Part shown: positions 20,949 through 23,316 of the stretch, piece after piece
Numbering within the stretch: position 1 is the stretch's first letter
Layout: every line of letters begins with the position of its first letter
NCBI GenBank assembly: GCA_032718475.1
Contig: JAUCBJ010004410.1
Coordinates: 1 to 23,316 of the forward strand
Origin: Nemertoderma westbladi
Taxonomy: Eukaryota; Xenacoelomorpha; Nemertodermatida; Nemertodermatidae
Direction: 5' to 3'
Length of the DNA stretch: 23,316 bases
Notes under the pieces: generated by a model
The model's input: only the letters and a program-made list of their open reading frames with translations
The model's database searches: none
Told to the model about the DNA's origin: nothing
Made by a program: the position numbers and the translations under genes

Positions 20949-21944
20949 TATAACTTTTCGCCGTATCCGTATGTATTTGCCGTATCCGTATGCACATACG
21001 CGTATGTGCGTATGTAATGGATTCCTATGGAGAATAATCCGTATGTGATTTTAAAGATTAGGCATTGCGGACCAGTAAGAAGTGCACAGCACACATGCAG
21101 ACTGAAGACAGGTAGGCCTACTTAAAAGCGATAGTGATTTAAAGAGTGCGGCTGCCGCTACCTAATGGCAAATAAACATTGTAGGTCCAGCATGAGTGAC
21201 AGATGATGTCCTTCAGCCCCGGGATGCGCCACAGCGCTTGTTTTATTGTACTAACTGACACTGGCCGCCCGGTTGGACTTAGATTAATTAATTACTGGCA
21301 CCCGGTTGCACTCGCTGACACGTGGTTTGACTAACTGGCACTAGGTTGGTCTTGTTGGCACTTGGTTGCATATGGTTAACTAAATACTGGCCCCGAAACG
21401 GCGAAAGTAAATGTATATTATATGTTAATAAATTCACAAAGAAGGACAGACTGGCACGACGGTTTTCAATATCTGTGCGAATGTTTATTCCCTTCGCATT
21501 CTCATTGCTGCTTCTATCAGTCTATACTATGTTAGTGCCATATACTGTAGCAACCAACAACATTCTATAGACACAAGACAGGTTGGTGGAAAAACAGTTC
21601 AAAAATAAATCACAGTTGGTTAGTTTCCCAAGCGGCGTCAAGAAGAGTTAACTGGTTAATAGGTACTGCACTGCTGGCGCATCCCGGGGCTGGCGGACAC
21701 CGGCTGTCACTCATCCTAGACCTGTCCTGCATTGTTTATTTGACAAAAGCCTATTTGACATAGCCTACTCTTTAAATCACTTAGCTTTAAGTAGGCTTAC
21801 CTGTCTTCAGTCTGCATGTGTGCTGTGCATTTCTTACTGGTATGCAATGCCTTCTTATTATTCTCCATAGGAATCCATTACATACGCATATGCATATACG
21901 GATACGGCAAAAGCATACGGATACGGATACGGCGAAAAGTTATA
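20949..21944. mobile_element. Non-autonomous DNA transposon or fold-back element with ~280-bp inverted arms
   Basis: The left end TATAACTTTTCGCCGTATCC (20949-20968) is the exact reverse complement of the right end (GGATACGGCGAAAAGTTATA, 21925-21944). The left arm (20949 to about 21235) and right arm (about 21670-21944) mirror each other through ATGGATTCCTATGGAGAATAA, GTGCACAGCACACATGCAGAC, GACAGGTAGGCCTACTT and CCCCGGGATGCGCCA. The arms differ by small indels, so the element is not recent. The outermost arms hold repeated CGTATCCGTATG. No transposase is present. The 74-codon frame at 21346-21570 in the spacer has no recognisable domain. Weaker inverted similarity continues outside, to about 20908 and 22050, so the true ends may lie further out. 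No target-site duplication was resolved. Confidence 0.85.
21253..21375 (+). repeat. Degenerate ~20-bp tandem repeat in the element spacer
   Basis: About five diverged units of the form CTGGCACCCGGTTGCACTCG, for example at 21294, 21315, 21334 and 21355, sharing TGGCAC or TGACAC followed by GGTTG or GGTTT. It lies in the spacer between the inverted arms. Confidence 0.6.
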
Positions 21945-22192
21945 CCCGAAATATATTTCTAAAATAAGTTTTAAAATAATTTTGCGAATTTGGGTACGTG
22001 CCGTATAGTCGAGTCAATCTAGCAAAATACCCATAAGAAATTCGGAATCAATCCGAACCACATTATATATTACCTAGTTAATGACAAAAAAAGTCTATAA
22101 ATTTTATTTTGCAGATCATTATGTTTATTCATGTAAATTCTGCGTAAATTTGCATAACACAAGCAAAATAAAATGTAGGGAAGAGAAAGTGG

Positions 22193-22262
22193 CAAATTGG
22201 TGATGTTCCAGAATAATTTAATTAATTTCACAATAAGCTGTGATTCAATGCTGCAATGTGAA
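22193..22262. repeat. Fold-back family end fragment
   Basis: GATGTTCCAGAATAATTTAA (22202-22221), with the following CACAATAAGCTGTGATTCA, matches the left outer ends of copies A (about 5540) and B (about 16025). Only this terminal 70 bp is recognised, a solo end or truncated copy. Confidence 0.65.
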
Positions 22263-22650
22263 ATTAGTAATCTTTCCACTGGCGTGTTACACATTAATTG
22301 CTATATTTCCGATATATTAAGGTAACCGTTGTAAAATAATTATATAATTCCACTACTGCAAGGAAATGTAATAATTTCCAATAATGTTAGTGAAGATTTT
22401 TCACATATTAAACTTAGGATTGCTGTAGGCCTATTGAATTTAGGTGTAATTAATTTATTTGTTTTAGTTTAAAAATCACAATAAAAATGGCTGGATTTTT
22501 TTGGGAATAAGGGTATTTTAGATCGACAAATCTAATGGACTGGGTTACGTAACCCCGTTCTGTAGAGAAGTAAGCTTCCCATTTCGTACCAGCCAAAATG
22601 GTAGTAAAAATGAAGAAATAGTTATACAAATTTCCGTTGCTCCGGAAACT
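22263..22650. other. AT-rich intergenic DNA, no gene seen
   Basis: No coding, RNA or repeat signal recognised between the fold-back fragment and the SINE target-site duplication. Confidence 0.5.
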
Positions 22651-22667
22651 AAATTGGTAACTAATAA

Positions 22668-22946
22668 ATGGGAGAATATTTTAGGCTCGTTAAGCCAAAG
22701 AATGCCTGTTCACCACCATGGGTGATCTTCCACAGGAAACCCTTCCACTCTGTTTCCCAAGTTGCCTTGGTTCCCATTTATCGACCACTGAAGGATGAAA
22801 GCCGGGGTTGGGCTAGGCTGCAGCATTTAAAGCACTGTGCCCAAACAGTGCTACCCCATCTAGGGATCGAACCCTGGCTCCCTAATCGGAAGCACAGTAA
22901 TGTCACCACTAGACCAAGCTGCTGCTTGGTAACTAATTGATTGGTA
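22668..22946 (-). mobile_element. tRNA-derived SINE with 17-bp target-site duplication
   Basis: On the minus strand it has a canonical pol III internal promoter: A box TGGTCTAGTGG (22906-22916) and B box GGTTCGATCCC (22863-22873), about 33 nt apart, followed by a GC-richer body of about 150-190 nt. The element is flanked by exact copies of AAATTGGTAACTAATAA at 22651-22667 and 22947-22963, as expected from LINE-assisted insertion. A second partial copy of TTGGTAACTAAT lies just inside the right end (22926-22937), so the 5' boundary may be near 22925. Overlapping short frames on both strands are not genes. Confidence 0.85.
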
Positions 22947-22963
22947 AAATTGGTAACTAATAA

Positions 22964-23316
22964 TAAGTGAATTGTTGTGAGGCGAGTGACGCGGTGAATC
23001 AAATATACAATGTAAATAGGACAATATGATAGTGCTCTCCATAGCGAAAAATATTAAATAATAAATTAATAATAAAATAATAAATCAATAAATCGGTAAC
23101 TATGTAGCAGTGCATAGCACATAGTTCAGTCAATCGATAGTCATTGAGCTAAAGTTTGTCTACGCCAAGTTTGGAGAAAACCCCACCAATACAGCAATAA
23201 GTTACCTTGTTTCTATGTAAAATCCATATTGCGATCCATGAGGAAAGAAACAGTAAATTGAAGGTGATCCGCATAATATATTTTTATAGACTTTGTTGGG
23301 GTATTTATAAGGTAAT
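22964..23316. other. AT-rich intergenic DNA, no gene seen
   Basis: Contains a short AATAATAAATCAATAAAT-like low-complexity run (about 23050-23095). No coding or RNA gene is recognised up to the right edge. Confidence 0.5.

Noticed and set aside
21346-21570. 74-codon frame in the spacer of the inverted-repeat element as a transposase remnant
   Set aside because: No transposase motif is seen, and its first part overlaps a degenerate tandem repeat.

Overview
This window looks like a piece of an animal nuclear genome, most likely an invertebrate. The evidence is AT-rich intergenic DNA, tRNA-derived SINE heads with A and B boxes, a decayed non-LTR retrotransposon, fold-back elements, a very large minisatellite, and no bacterial gene organisation. 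I cannot name the species. No conventional host gene is certain here; most of the window is repeats and mobile-element remains.

Layout from left to right. Positions 1-3793 (minus strand) hold one uninterrupted, intronless reading frame of 1264 codons that runs off the left edge. It encodes a cysteine-rich protein with eight CxxC...CxxC-type modules, then an OTU-type cysteine protease domain with a visible D-G-D-C motif and a later catalytic-type His, then an acidic stretch and another cysteine-rich domain. I infer it belongs to a large mobile element, but the family is not fixed. Positions 3794-6494 are AT-rich DNA with a tRNA-like SINE head, two direct copies of a 235-bp repeat (5221-5455 and 6261-6494), and a fold-back element between them.

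Positions 6496-15251 are the dominant feature: about 325 tandem copies of a 27-bp G-rich unit (8.76 kb). The array has higher-order structure, including a 1188-bp (44-unit) block repeated with only two differences over about 1.2 kb. Because the unit is a multiple of three and lacks stop codons, both strands carry long artefactual frames. One minus-strand register stays open for 2934 codons and, in its right-hand part, reads as a Thr/Pro/Ser repeat.

Positions 15252-18749 contain two more members of the fold-back family and one GC-rich, exon-like island on the minus strand (17874-17985) with matching splice signals. A 26-nt G run lies at 18750-18775. A dead reverse transcriptase fragment lies at 19475-20240 (minus). 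A 1.0-kb element with inverted arms of about 280 bp spans 20949-21944. A tRNA-derived SINE flanked by an exact 17-bp target-site duplication lies at 22651-22963.

I see no set of genes working together as a pathway. The points most worth following up are the zinc-module/OTU protein, the giant 27-bp array with its open minus-strand register, and the candidate exon.
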